Positions 44,502 to 51,849 of a DNA stretch of 64,000 nt are shown piece after piece. Both the position numbers and the translations under genes were made by a program. Numbering within the stretch: the stretch's first letter is position 1; every line of letters begins with the position of its first letter. The notes beneath the pieces were generated by a model. That model was not told the origin of the DNA. It searched no databases and was given only the letters and a program-made list of their open reading frames with translations. The stretch is from assembly GCF_022513565.1 (NCBI RefSeq), contig NZ_JAKWBE010000015.1:62001-126000 (forward strand), in the 5' to 3' direction. Source of the DNA: Streptomyces gilvus (GTDB lineage: Bacteria > Actinomycetota > Actinomycetes > Streptomycetales > Streptomycetaceae).

Positions 44502-45167
44502 TCACTTGGCGGGCGGGGTGGTCTTCTTCGCGGTGGTGGTGGGCTTGCGGACCGGCGCCTTCTTGGCGGGGGCCTTCTTGGCCGCGGCGGCAGCGGGCTG
44601 GGCCGCGGCGGGCTCGTCCTTGACGGCGGCCGGCTCGGGCTTCGGCTCGACGGCGATCGCGAGTTCCTCGACGTCCTCGGCGACGGACTCGATGCCCTCG
44701 GCGGCCTCGCCGCGCCAGGTGCGCACGGCCTGCTCGCCGTGCTCGGCGACCTTCTCGTAGGTCTCACGGGCCTTGACGGCGTACTCGGCGGCCACGCCGA
44801 CACCGCGCAGCGCGAAGTCCTGGGCGGACTCGCCGAACTTCTTCAGGTCGGCGTCGATCGTGGAGCCGAGCTTCTTGATGTCACCGTCGAGGGAGGCGAT
44901 GAACTCGGTGACCTTGGCCTGGAAGGACTCCTGCGTCTCCCTGACGCGGGCCTGCGCCTCCTTGGCACGGGCCTGGGCCTTCTCCTGGACGGCCTTCGGG
45001 TCGGTGCTGCGGACGGCCTCGATACGGGCCGGGGCCTCGGCGCGCAGCTGCTCCACCAGACCGGGCACCTTCTTGGCCTGCTGGAAGGCCAGGTCGGCGG
45101 TGCCGGCCGCGAAGTAGAGCGGCGTGGGGTCGCTGAGGGTCTTGCGGAGGTCGTCGGTGATGGCCAT
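44502..45167 (-). CDS. Helical HbhA-like protein with Lys/Ala/Pro-rich tail
   Basis: 221 residues. Residues ~1-150 form long amphipathic helices (DDLRKTLSDPTPLYFAAGTA at the start, then coiled-coil of Ala/Lys/Glu/Gln). The last ~45 residues contain repeated KKAPAKK and KPTTTAKK blocks, like the heparin-binding tail of mycobacterial HbhA. Such proteins bind polyanions or membranes; in Streptomyces the role is unclear. It is co-directional with the XRE regulator, about 60 bases downstream of it. Confidence 0.8.
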   Translation of the reverse strand: MAITDDLRKTLSDPTPLYFAAGTADLAFQQAKKVPGLVEQLRAEAPARIEAVRSTDPKAVQEKAQARAKEAQARVRETQESFQAKVTEFIASLDGDIKKLGSTIDADLKKFGESAQDFALRGVGVAAEYAVKARETYEKVAEHGEQAVRTWRGEAAEGIESVAEDVEELAIAVEPKPEPAAVKDEPAAAQPAAAAAKKAPAKKAPVRKPTTTAKKTTPPAK

Positions 45168-45226
45168 GGTGATGGTCCTCCCGGATCACATGCGGCTGAG
45201 GGTTTTGGGTGCCGCAGCGGCCTCGC

Positions 45227-45820
45227 TCAACTGGCGGGCTGCTGCGGGTCGTACGGTGCGGCGTCGCTGCCGTCGGCTGTGCGGGTGCGGCGCGCGGCGG
45301 ACTCACGTCCACCGGCCGCGCGGTTCTCGGCCGCCTCGGTGCCCTTGCGGGCGGGGCGTCGTACGGCGGTGTCGTCGCCCTCGGTGTCCACCGCGCCGTC
45401 GCCGGACGCCACGGCCTCGGCGACCGCGGCGTTCGCCCGGGCCACCGCGTCTGCCTCGCCGTCCTCGGCCCCGAAGCCGTTCTCTTTTCTGAACGACTCG
45501 TAGATCTGCAGCAGGACCTGCTTCTGCCGCTCGGTGAGCGTGGGGTCGGCGAGTATGACCGCGCGCGTCTCCACCTCGTCGCGGTCGCGCTCCGCGTCGA
45601 GTATTCCGGCCCGCACATACAGCGTCTCGGCGGAGATCCGCAGCGCCTTGGCTACTTGCTGCAACACCTCCGCGCTCGGCTTGCGCAGCCCGCGCTCGAT
45701 CTGGCTCAGATACGGATTGGACACCCCGGCGGCATCGGCGAGCTGCCTGAGCGACAGCTGCGCGTTGCGCCGCTGTTCACGCAGGTACTCACCGAGATTG
45801 CCGACGTTGAGCGTTGCCAT
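45227..45820 (-). CDS. XRE-family (HTH_3) transcriptional regulator
   Basis: 197 residues from ATG 45820 (GTGGAGG upstream). The N-terminal HTH reads LGEYLREQRRNAQLSLRQLA, then GVSNPYLSQIERGLRKPS, a canonical Cro/CI-type fold. The middle (about 70-125) is helical with a SAETLYVRAGIL segment, and the C-terminus is acidic then basic and probably disordered. A near-perfect 28-bp palindrome 27 bases upstream of the start is a likely own operator. It is probably co-transcribed with the HbhA-like gene. Confidence 0.92.
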   Translation of the reverse strand: MATLNVGNLGEYLREQRRNAQLSLRQLADAAGVSNPYLSQIERGLRKPSAEVLQQVAKALRISAETLYVRAGILDAERDRDEVETRAVILADPTLTERQKQVLLQIYESFRKENGFGAEDGEADAVARANAAVAEAVASGDGAVDTEGDDTAVRRPARKGTEAAENRAAGGRESAARRTRTADGSDAAPYDPQQPAS

Positions 45821-45846
45821 GCCTCCACTGTGCAACACCGTCGCTA

Positions 45847-45874
45847 ACTATTGCAAGCACATGCTTGCAATAGT
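45847..45874. promoter_or_regulatory. 28-bp palindromic operator upstream of the XRE regulator
   Basis: Two 13-base perfect arms, ACTATTGCAAGCA and TGCTTGCAATAGT, separated by CA. It is centred about 40 bases upstream of the regulator start, and AT-rich relative to the surroundings, so it may overlap the promoter. The symmetrical length fits a dimer of an HTH_3 protein. Confidence 0.85.
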
Positions 45875-46064
45875 GCGCCACACCACTCGGACGGATGCGC
45901 GTGACTGAGTGTCCTGTCTGTCCTTGACCTGTCTCGCTGAAGGCGGCCCAATCTCGGTCTATCCAGGCCATCTGGCTGTGTGTCTCAGTCAACCTTGGCC
46001 ATCTTCTGTTCGGTCTCGCTCTTTCTGAGCCGCTGCCACGCTTGGCTGTCTACGGTCGTCGTAC

Positions 46065-47384
46065 GTGGACAGCGCCGGGTGGGGGTGGCTGGTGGAGGAG
46101 GAGGACTTCCGGCTGGAGTACGTCGACGCTCGCGGTGACCTGCATGCGGGGCCGCTTGAAGTGATGTGGCCGGCGCGTTTCGAGGCGGCCGGGCAGGTGC
46201 GGACGTTCCCGTCGTACCCCGGTCAACGCAATTTTCCCGGCTGGTACTGGGCTGCTACGGGTGCCGAGTTGGTGGGTTACGAGTCGTGGGTGGAACTCGG
46301 TCAGCTGATGCGGCTGGACTGTGATCCGGATGTGGTGGCGATGGCGTCACAGCCGTTCCGGTTCTCGTGGCGGTCCGGTGGCCGGGCTCGGCGGACCAGC
46401 CATACGCCGGACTACTTCGTGCGCCGTCGGGACGGCACCGGTGTGGTGCTGGACGTGCGTCCCGACGACGGGATCGAGCCCGAGGACGCGGTGAAGTTCG
46501 AGGTCACGGCGGCGGCCTGCGCGCGGGTGGGCTGGGGTTTTGAGCGGGTGGGTGTGCTCGATCCGGTACTGGCGGCGAATCTGCGCTGGTTGTCGGGCTA
46601 CCGGCATCCGCGGGTGCGGCGAGAGCCGGTGGCAGTGGAGTTGCGGGCGGCTTTCGCCCGGCCTCGGGGTCTTCTGGCGGGGGTCCGTGCGGTGGGTGAT
46701 CCGATCGCCGTGCTCCCGGTGCTCTTCCATCTGATCTGGCGCCGGGAGTTGGCGGTGGAACTGGAAGCCGGACTGCTGTCGGCGGCCACGCAGGTTCGCC
46801 CGGTGGCCGGGGTCGCGGAGTGCGTCCCTCACCGCCTCTGGATCGGCCGGGCCGTCGAGTCCCCTGCCACCCAGTTCGACCTCGCCGACCTCCCCGAGAT
46901 CGTCGCCGCCCAACAGCGCCACTACCGGCTCCTTCGCCGCCACGGTCCCCACGTGCTCAACCCGTGCTACGCGCAGTGCTCACTGTTCTGGCACGTCCTC
47001 ATGCAGCACGGCTACCGGATCAGCGACCTCTCCCGCCGCCTCGTCCGGCTCCAGCCCCGCCCTACCCGCAGCGTCCGGCCCTGGGACCCCAAACGCTATG
47101 CCGCGTTCTATCCGGAGATCGTCACGAGCATGGCCCTCTACGCCTCTCCGTACTGGCGCCGTCTGGCCATGTACACCGACGAGGAAGACTTCCGGGCCTT
47201 CCACGCGGAGTTCACACGACGGCTCCCCAACGAGAGCACTCTGCGCACAACGGCCAAGCCCTGGTTCATCCAACAGCTCCGCGTCATCGCGCACACCATC
47301 CAGGACGCCGCTGAGAAGAACGCCCTTGCCGACGCGGCCCACAGCTCTCTCGAAGCTGCAGCCGCTGCACTGAAATCGGGATGA
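46065..47384 (+). CDS. TnsA endonuclease fused in frame to a TniQ-like C-terminal region
   Basis: 439 residues. Residues ~1-245 are a TnsA-like heteromeric transposase endonuclease: Glu73 in VGYESWVELG, Asp116 in SHTPDYFVRRR, and Asp130 with Arg132 in VVLDVRPDDG. The spacing matches the E-D-K active site of Tn7 TnsA except that Arg replaces Lys. From ~252 on, CVPHRLWIGRAVESP, then IVAAQQRHYRLLRRHGPHVL and AAFYPEIVTSMALYASPYWR, resemble the second half of TniQ proteins, which guide Tn7-like elements to targets. So the gene probably results from a deletion joining tnsA to tniQ and removing tnsB and tnsC. A TACGGT box precedes the GTG start. The TniQ assignment is from pattern memory. Confidence 0.72.
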   Translation: MDSAGWGWLVEEEDFRLEYVDARGDLHAGPLEVMWPARFEAAGQVRTFPSYPGQRNFPGWYWAATGAELVGYESWVELGQLMRLDCDPDVVAMASQPFRFSWRSGGRARRTSHTPDYFVRRRDGTGVVLDVRPDDGIEPEDAVKFEVTAAACARVGWGFERVGVLDPVLAANLRWLSGYRHPRVRREPVAVELRAAFARPRGLLAGVRAVGDPIAVLPVLFHLIWRRELAVELEAGLLSAATQVRPVAGVAECVPHRLWIGRAVESPATQFDLADLPEIVAAQQRHYRLLRRHGPHVLNPCYAQCSLFWHVLMQHGYRISDLSRRLVRLQPRPTRSVRPWDPKRYAAFYPEIVTSMALYASPYWRRLAMYTDEEDFRAFHAEFTRRLPNESTLRTTAKPWFIQQLRVIAHTIQDAAEKNALADAAHSSLEAAAAALKSG

Positions 47385-47417
47385 GTCGGGCCACAGTTGT
47401 GTGACATGGTCAGGTGC

Positions 47418-47888
47418 ATGAAGAGGATCACGAAAGCATCGCTCGTCACCCTCTCGGCTGCCGTCGTGGCCTTGGGACAGACGGGAGCCGCGCACGCCGA
47501 CACCCCCCACTGGAACAAGACCAAGAAGTGCCAGCAGAAGGACTTGGACGGGCGGAACGTACCCACCCGTATCGGGAACAGTGAACTGGGTTGGGCCCAC
47601 TTTTCCAGCAACCACAACATCCGTACCTGCCGCATCGTCAACGCTCCCCTGAACGGCAAGGCGGACAAGAACGACGGCAAGGGGGGCCTGGAATACTGGG
47701 GTTACGCCTTTGACGGCACGCACCCCCAAGTGAAGATCATCGTCAAAGCGCAGGTCACCCGCCGTACTCAGGACAAGCGGTACGACGCCGGAAGTGGGCA
47801 GATGATCGGCGTCATCACCGCCTACTGCAAGGGCATGAGGAAGTGCCCGAACTGGATGAACCAGTCCGCCACCAAGTTCAAGCGCTGA
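47418..47888 (+). CDS. Small secreted protein carried by the Tn7-like element (156 aa)
   Basis: It starts MKRITKASLVTLSAAVVALG with a Sec signal ending AHA before DTPHW (about residue 28). The mature ~128 residues are Lys/Asn/Gly/Trp-rich, with four Cys (KKCQQ, IRTCRI, AYCKG, RKCPNW) likely in two disulfides. It is not recognised. It sits 33 bases after the fusion gene's stop and 17 bases before the next gene, on the same strand, so it is probably cargo co-transcribed with the downstream gene. Confidence 0.65.
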   Translation: MKRITKASLVTLSAAVVALGQTGAAHADTPHWNKTKKCQQKDLDGRNVPTRIGNSELGWAHFSSNHNIRTCRIVNAPLNGKADKNDGKGGLEYWGYAFDGTHPQVKIIVKAQVTRRTQDKRYDAGSGQMIGVITAYCKGMRKCPNWMNQSATKFKR

Positions 47889-47905
47889 ACAGGGAGACGC
47901 CCGCA

Positions 47906-48550
47906 ATGACGCCGTGGGAAGTGGCCGTGGCACAGGCCGACGTGACCGGCCACTTGATCCTCTACACGCAGGCACCGATCGTGAAGAAGATGCGTGTCCG
48001 CGGCGTCCTCCCCGGCCCCGACGGGGCGCCGACCGTGCGGATCGCGCTCGGCGACCGCAAGGCGACCGTCGGTGATCTCCTCACCATCTACGAGATCCCG
48101 CTCTTCCAGCCGGACGAGGTGTTGCTCCCATGGGAGGCGGTCAGCCGTGTACGGCACGAGGCGGGTGAGGTGCGGTTCTACTCCGGTGGTCAAGTGGGCA
48201 CCGTCCTCGATACGCCGCTGATCAGGCTCTCGGAGGAGGTGCCCGGCGAGGAGCGACTGGAGGACCGGGCGCACGCGTTGCTCACCGCACTGAACTGTCC
48301 GGCTCCGGGCTACGAGGAGCGAAAGAAGGCCGAGTCACTGCTGGTCGGCTTCCTGTATCTGAGCGAGGGCCGGATGCGGCTGTACGTACGTCATCAGGGT
48401 GATCCCGACGTCGTGGGCTGCGATGTCCGGCTTACGGAGGCCGGACCAGCCGTGATCGCGGAGGTGTTCTCCCGGTCGCAGGAGCGGGAACTGTTGGAGG
48501 AGCCGGAGGACGATCCGCACTGTACGGCCGTACTCGATCTGACGCACTGA
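47906..48550 (+). CDS. Cytoplasmic protein of unknown function (214 aa), cargo
   Basis: From ATG 47906 (AGGGAGA upstream). It is acidic, with predicted alternating strands and helices: AVAQADVTGHLILYTQAPIV, then LGDRKATVGDLLTIYEIPLF and EVLLPWEAVSRVRHEAGEVR. The family is not identified. The last third (RRQERELLEEPEDD-like) is acidic. It follows the secreted protein gene by 17 bases; the two are probably one transcript. Confidence 0.6.
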   Translation: MTPWEVAVAQADVTGHLILYTQAPIVKKMRVRGVLPGPDGAPTVRIALGDRKATVGDLLTIYEIPLFQPDEVLLPWEAVSRVRHEAGEVRFYSGGQVGTVLDTPLIRLSEEVPGEERLEDRAHALLTALNCPAPGYEERKKAESLLVGFLYLSEGRMRLYVRHQGDPDVVGCDVRLTEAGPAVIAEVFSRSQERELLEEPEDDPHCTAVLDLTH

Positions 48551-48641
48551 GCAAGGATCGCGAACCGCGATCTTCATAGGACAGGGCCAGCCTGAGACTC
48601 CTCGGCGGTCCCGAATGGCGCCGCCCTGGCCGGGCGACACC

Positions 48642-48739
48642 TCAGTTTGAGCGAGACAGCCGACCCGCCCCCGTCTCACTCAAACTGAGGCACCCCAGGT
48701 CAAGCACTCACGCTGCCTCACCTTCAGCGAGACCGGACA
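48642..48739. mobile_element. Right-end block of Tn7-like element 1 (TnsB-site-like repeats)
   Basis: It contains TTGAGCGAGAC (48647), its inverted GTCTCACTCAA (48673) in an almost perfect 16-bp inverted pair (TCAGTTTGAGCGAGAC / GTCTCACTCAAACTGA), and CTTCAGCGAGAC (48722). The same set with the same ~75-base spacing occurs at 49676-49770. Confidence 0.7.
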
Positions 48740-48787
48740 GTCCTGTCTCTACCCGGCCGCACATGCCTACAGAAGAGCGGGACTGAG

Positions 48788-49362
48788 GTGCCGGCGGAGG
48801 TCCTCGAGCTGGAGTACGTCAGCACAGCCGGGGTGCGCGAGCGGGGGCCTTTGAGCCGGTTGTGGCCGGTGCGGTTCGAGTCGGTGCGGCCATAGCGCCG
48901 GTTTCCGGCGTTTCGTGGTCAGGGCAACTGGTGCGGCTGGTACTGGTCGGCGACCTGCGGCGGGCATGTGGGCTATGAGTCGTGGCTGGAGCGCGACCGT
49001 CTGATGCTGCTCGACTTTGGTCCGCTGGTGACGGGCATGGCTTCGCAGCCGTTCCGGCTGCCGTGGACCCGCGCGAATGGGAAGCGGGTGCGGCCGTCCG
49101 CCGCGCCGACGGCACGGGCCTGGTGGTGGATGTGCGTCCGGATGAGCGGATCGAGCCGGATGACGCGGCGAAGTTCGCCGTGACGGCGGCGGCTTGCCGA
49201 GCGGTGGGCTGGGATTTCCAACGGGTGGGCACGCCGGAGGCGGTGCTGATGGCGAACGTGCGGTGGCTGGGCGGCTACCGGCATCCGCGAGTGCACCGCC
49301 CGGCGGTCGCTGCGCGCTTGGTGGAGGTGTTCGCCGACGGCGGCGGGGTTGCTGGCCGGGGC
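48788..49362 (+). pseudogene. Broken second copy of tnsA
   Basis: From GTG 48788 the translation matches the fusion gene's TnsA part (EVLELEYVSTAGVRERGPLS). A TAG interrupts it at RFESVRP, a frame change plus small deletion removes the TPDYF region near 49070, and the sequence resumes with RRADGTGLVVDVRPDERIEP and ANVRWLGGYRHPRVHR in another frame. It stops being similar after FADGGGVAGRG (49362). Clearly inactive. Being diverged from the intact copy, it came from a related but different element. Confidence 0.85.
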
Positions 49363-49369
49363 TACCCGA

Positions 49370-49565
49370 GGCATCACGCTCCCATGGCTCCGCAACGGCC
49401 TTGTCGGCCTGGTGGAAGTCGTCGCAGATCTGACTCACGACGGTGAACCCGAGGAGACCTCGTCCTGACTGCCCCTCACGAAGCATCCCCATCATGATCG
49501 ATGAGGGACGCCCGGATGCCAGAGCGCGGGCGATGTCGGCGAAGTACCGCTCATCGGCGCCAGGG
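49370..49565 (-). pseudogene. Protein-like fragment of unknown origin
   Basis: On the minus strand a stretch of ~65 codons reads GADERYFADIARALASGRPS, followed by MLREGQSGRGLLGFTVVSQI and CDDFHQADKAVAEPWE, which looks protein-like and unlike the shadows around it. It has no start or natural end and is embedded between the tnsA relic and the second end block. It may be the cut tail of a cargo gene. No family is recognised. The rest of 49447-49675 shows nothing else. Confidence 0.35.
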
Positions 49566-49675
49566 GCAAGACCGAGGGGATGCCCTGGCTGAGGCCGACG
49601 AACAGTGCCCTGAGCGCGGTGATCAGGCGTTGCGCCTGTTGCGAGGCTGATCGACGCCACGCCAGCCAGACTGCC

Positions 49676-49770
49676 GCGGATTGAGCGAGACCGCCGCCCC
49701 GCTCCCCTCTCGCCCACACTGAGACACACCACGTCAGGCGCTCACACCGCCTCACCTTCAGCGAGACCGC
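49676..49770. mobile_element. Right-end block of a second Tn7-like element
   Basis: TTGAGCGAGAC (49681), an imperfect CACTGAGAC motif (49717) and CTTCAGCGAGAC (49757) appear in the same order and spacing as in 48642-48739. It follows the broken tnsA, so it is probably the end of that older element. Confidence 0.65.
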
Positions 49771-49807
49771 GCGGAAGCCCCGCGGGCATCGACGCCGGCC
49801 AAGGATG

Positions 49808-50227
49808 CTAGAAACCCGGGACGTTGCGCACATTACGCTCACTGACGTCGGGCAGGAAACGCGCCACGGTGACGAAATCGGCGTCGTCGTGCAGGACAGT
49901 CAGTCCATAATGCACGGCGGTCGCGCAGATCATCAGGTCGAGCGGCCCGGCCGCACCGAGGGCGCCCTTCTCGGCGAGAGCGTACTGGGCTGTGTCGACC
50001 CAGTCCCACAACCTCTTCGGAAGAGGTACGTCGGGATACAGATCGGTGAACATTTCCCCCATGGCCTCGTACTCCACGGCGTTGCGCGCCGAGCGCCGAA
50101 ACTCGGCCCGCTGGGCGGCGCACGACCCGATGGCCCGGAGGGTGGTGGTCTCCAGCCACGCGTCCCTCAGTCGCTCCTCGCGCAAGAGGCGCCACAGACC
50201 CGAGGAGTCGAGCAGGTAGTGGATCAC
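49808..50227 (-). CDS. vapC: VapC-type PIN-domain toxin
   Basis: 139 residues from GTG 50227. The N-terminal strand IHYLLDSSGLWRLLRE carries the first PIN Asp, and DLMICATAVHYGLTVLHDDA with the following DF carries the acidic cluster. It is predicted to be a Mg-dependent RNase. It overlaps the antitoxin gene by four bases (GTGA). It ends about 40 bases from the second Tn7-like end block, in a mobile neighbourhood. Confidence 0.9.
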   Translation of the reverse strand: MIHYLLDSSGLWRLLREERLRDAWLETTTLRAIGSCAAQRAEFRRSARNAVEYEAMGEMFTDLYPDVPLPKRLWDWVDTAQYALAEKGALGAAGPLDLMICATAVHYGLTVLHDDADFVTVARFLPDVSERNVRNVPGF

Positions 50228-50445
50228 ACGCCGCCCTGCTTGTCCTCGACGCGGCGCCGCTGCCAGCCCTCGTAGTCCCACTGCTGGGCGACGCGGAAGT
50301 GTTTGGCCACGAGCGCGGCCCGCTCATGGCGTTCGGCGTACTCACGAAGGGCGGCATTGACCACGTCTTTCTTGGTCCCACCGCCAGCGACCCGCATGGC
50401 CTTCTCCAGCGCATCGTCATCAAGGTCGATCGTGGTCACACTCAT
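50224..50445 (-). CDS. vapB: VapB-type antitoxin
   Basis: 73 residues: a ribbon-helix-helix-like start SVTTIDLDDDALEKAMRVAG, then TKKDVVNAALREYAERHERA, and a charged toxin-binding tail. It binds and blocks the PIN toxin and, with it, represses the operon; an operator-like inverted repeat covers its start. AAAGGAG precedes the ATG. Coupled to vapC by GTGA. Confidence 0.9.
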   Translation of the reverse strand: MSVTTIDLDDDALEKAMRVAGGGTKKDVVNAALREYAERHERAALVAKHFRVAQQWDYEGWQRRRVEDKQGGV

Positions 50446-51067
50446 ACTGGACTCCTTTATTCAAGGGCAATATCCAGTATATATATCCGCCGGGTTGCGT
50501 GCAGCTCGGATCGCCGACCCGCTCCAGCCGCGTGATCCACTGACCGGCGACAGAAGGGCCGCGGCTTCGACCCGGCGCGGACTGCATGCCGGTCGCTCGG
50601 GTCCTGCCTTCCACCTGGACCAGGCCGTACCGGTGGTCGACGCGATGCAGAAGCGCCGGCGCCGGGTGCCGTGCGGCCACCCACGTCCGGTCGGCGTCAG
50701 TGAGCTCGTCGTCGATCCAGATGAACGGACGGCCCGCCGCCCAGGCCACCAGCGGCCGGGTCTTCCAGTGCAGCGGCGCCGTCGTGTCGTCCTGGTCCGG
50801 CCAGTCCACAAGCGGCAGTTGCGGCAGGCCGAGCCATGGTGCGAGGCAGGTGTTCGCGTCGGTCAGCCAGGTCGTCGCCCAGACGAGCTCGCAGCCCAGG
50901 GCCGTAAGCCGCGCCCCGAGGCCGGGATGGACGCGGCTCAGCAGGGGGTGTGCGTCGGCGGTTTCCGGTGGTGCGTGACGGGACCTGTATGACGGGTACG
51001 GATCGGTCGCGCCGAACGGGATCAGTGTGCCGTCGATGTCGAGGAAGAGGAGCACCGGGAGCGGCAT
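50420..51067 (-). CDS. HAD-domain protein (secondary HAD family)
   Basis: 215 residues from ATG 51067. Motif I is VLLFLDIDGTLIPFG (5-19), motif II is in VWATTWLTDANTC and motif III is in IWIDDELTDADRTW, so the catalytic residues are intact. The typical protein of this family ends near residue 190; here the last ~25 residues (after VGDPSCTQPG) are encoded by the vapB promoter and first codons, so the original stop may have been lost. The substrate is unknown. It precedes vapBC on the same strand and lies ten bases after the RraA-like gene, so co-transcription with both is possible. Confidence 0.8.
   Translation of the reverse strand: MPLPVLLFLDIDGTLIPFGATDPYPSYRSRHAPPETADAHPLLSRVHPGLGARLTALGCELVWATTWLTDANTCLAPWLGLPQLPLVDWPDQDDTTAPLHWKTRPLVAWAAGRPFIWIDDELTDADRTWVAARHPAPALLHRVDHRYGLVQVEGRTRATGMQSAPGRSRGPSVAGQWITRLERVGDPSCTQPGGYIYWILPLNKGVQYECDHDRP
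50444..50480. promoter_or_regulatory. vapB promoter/operator
   Basis: An 8-bp perfect inverted repeat ATACTGGA (50444-50451) / TCCAGTAT (50473-50480) encloses the ribosome site. It is next to an AT-rich TATATATA stretch that can supply the -10 element on the minus strand. It fits autoregulation by VapBC. Confidence 0.7.
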
Positions 51068-51077
51068 CGCAACCGGC

Positions 51078-51701
51078 TCAGCCCTCGAAGCCCTGCTCCG
51101 CCAGGATCTTGTCGATGCGGGACCGGTGTGCCGACTCCCACTCGTCCAGGGACTCGGCGGCCTCCTTGGCGAGCTTCGCCCGGGCCGCCGCGAGGATCTC
51201 GTCGAGGCGGGCGGCGGGCACGGCGACCACGCCCTCCTCGTCCGCCACCACGACGTCCCCGGCCGACACCCGCACCCCACCGCACACCACCGGCTCCCCC
51301 AGCGGCGCCACCGCGGACTTCGTTCCCGGGATCGGGATGACACCCCGGGCGAACACCGGGAACCCGGCCTCACGGACCTCCGCGAGGTCGCGGATCAGAC
51401 CGTCGAGCACGAACCCGGCGATGCCCCGCCGCTGGGCGACCGCGCAGACGTTGCCGCCCGCCAGCGCCCAGTCCAGGTCGCCGGACTGCACGACCACGAC
51501 CGAACCGGACTCCGCGCGGTGGATCGCCGCGTGGAGCATGAGGTTGTCCCCAGGCGGGCACCGCACGGTGAAGGCAGGCCCGGCGACTCGACCTACCGGC
51601 CCCCACAGCGGACGGATGCCGATGTCCATGACCTGCTCACGGCCGAGGAGGTCGGCGAGGGTGGTGGTCGGGACGTCCTGGAATTCGCTGGCGTCAGTCA
51701 T
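51078..51701 (-). CDS. RraA/HMG-aldolase-family protein
   Basis: 207 residues from ATG 51701; longer frames add unrelated Arg/Ser-rich sequence. GDNLMLHAAIHRAESGSVVV, then GGNVCAVAQRRGIAGFVLDG and LIRDLAEVREAGFPVFARG, carry the conserved G-x-x-R-D residues of the RraA-like fold. Members include 4-hydroxy-4-methyl-2-oxoglutarate aldolases and RNase E inhibitors; an enzyme role seems more likely in Streptomyces. It is divergent from the reductase-hemerythrin gene over 148 bases. Confidence 0.87.
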   Translation of the reverse strand: MTDASEFQDVPTTTLADLLGREQVMDIGIRPLWGPVGRVAGPAFTVRCPPGDNLMLHAAIHRAESGSVVVVQSGDLDWALAGGNVCAVAQRRGIAGFVLDGLIRDLAEVREAGFPVFARGVIPIPGTKSAVAPLGEPVVCGGVRVSAGDVVVADEEGVVAVPAARLDEILAAARAKLAKEAAESLDEWESAHRSRIDKILAEQGFEG

Positions 51702-51849
51702 GGGGCCGACGCTACCGTCCCTTCCCATGACTGCCGGGTCGGCCTCGTGCCGTGAGCGAGTTGGGTGCCCGGCCTCCGAGTGAGGCCAGGGCGGGCCAGG
51801 AGCCCGCCGTCTTTCTCTCCGCCTTCCCCCACCGGAACGAGAGAGAAAG

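Larger units (their letters stand above)
45911..48748. mobile_element. Deletion derivative of a Tn7-like transposon (~2.8 kb)
   Basis: The left end carries TGTCC...GTCTCGCTGAAGG (45919-45943) and a second GTCTCGCT (46013). The right end, in inverted orientation, carries TTGAGCGAGAC (48647) and CTTCAGCGAGAC (48722-48733), then GGACA (48735-48739). GTCCTGTCT occurs directly outside both ends (45911-45919 and 48740-48748), so it may represent or include a target duplication. Inside are a TnsA-TniQ fusion and two cargo genes; tnsB and tnsC are absent, so it cannot move on its own. Boundaries are approximate. Confidence 0.65.

Noticed and set aside
48767..49732. 321-codon minus-strand frame across the tnsA relic
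   Set aside because: Most of it is a shadow of the relic; only the ~65-codon stretch at 49370-49565 looks protein-like and is listed separately.
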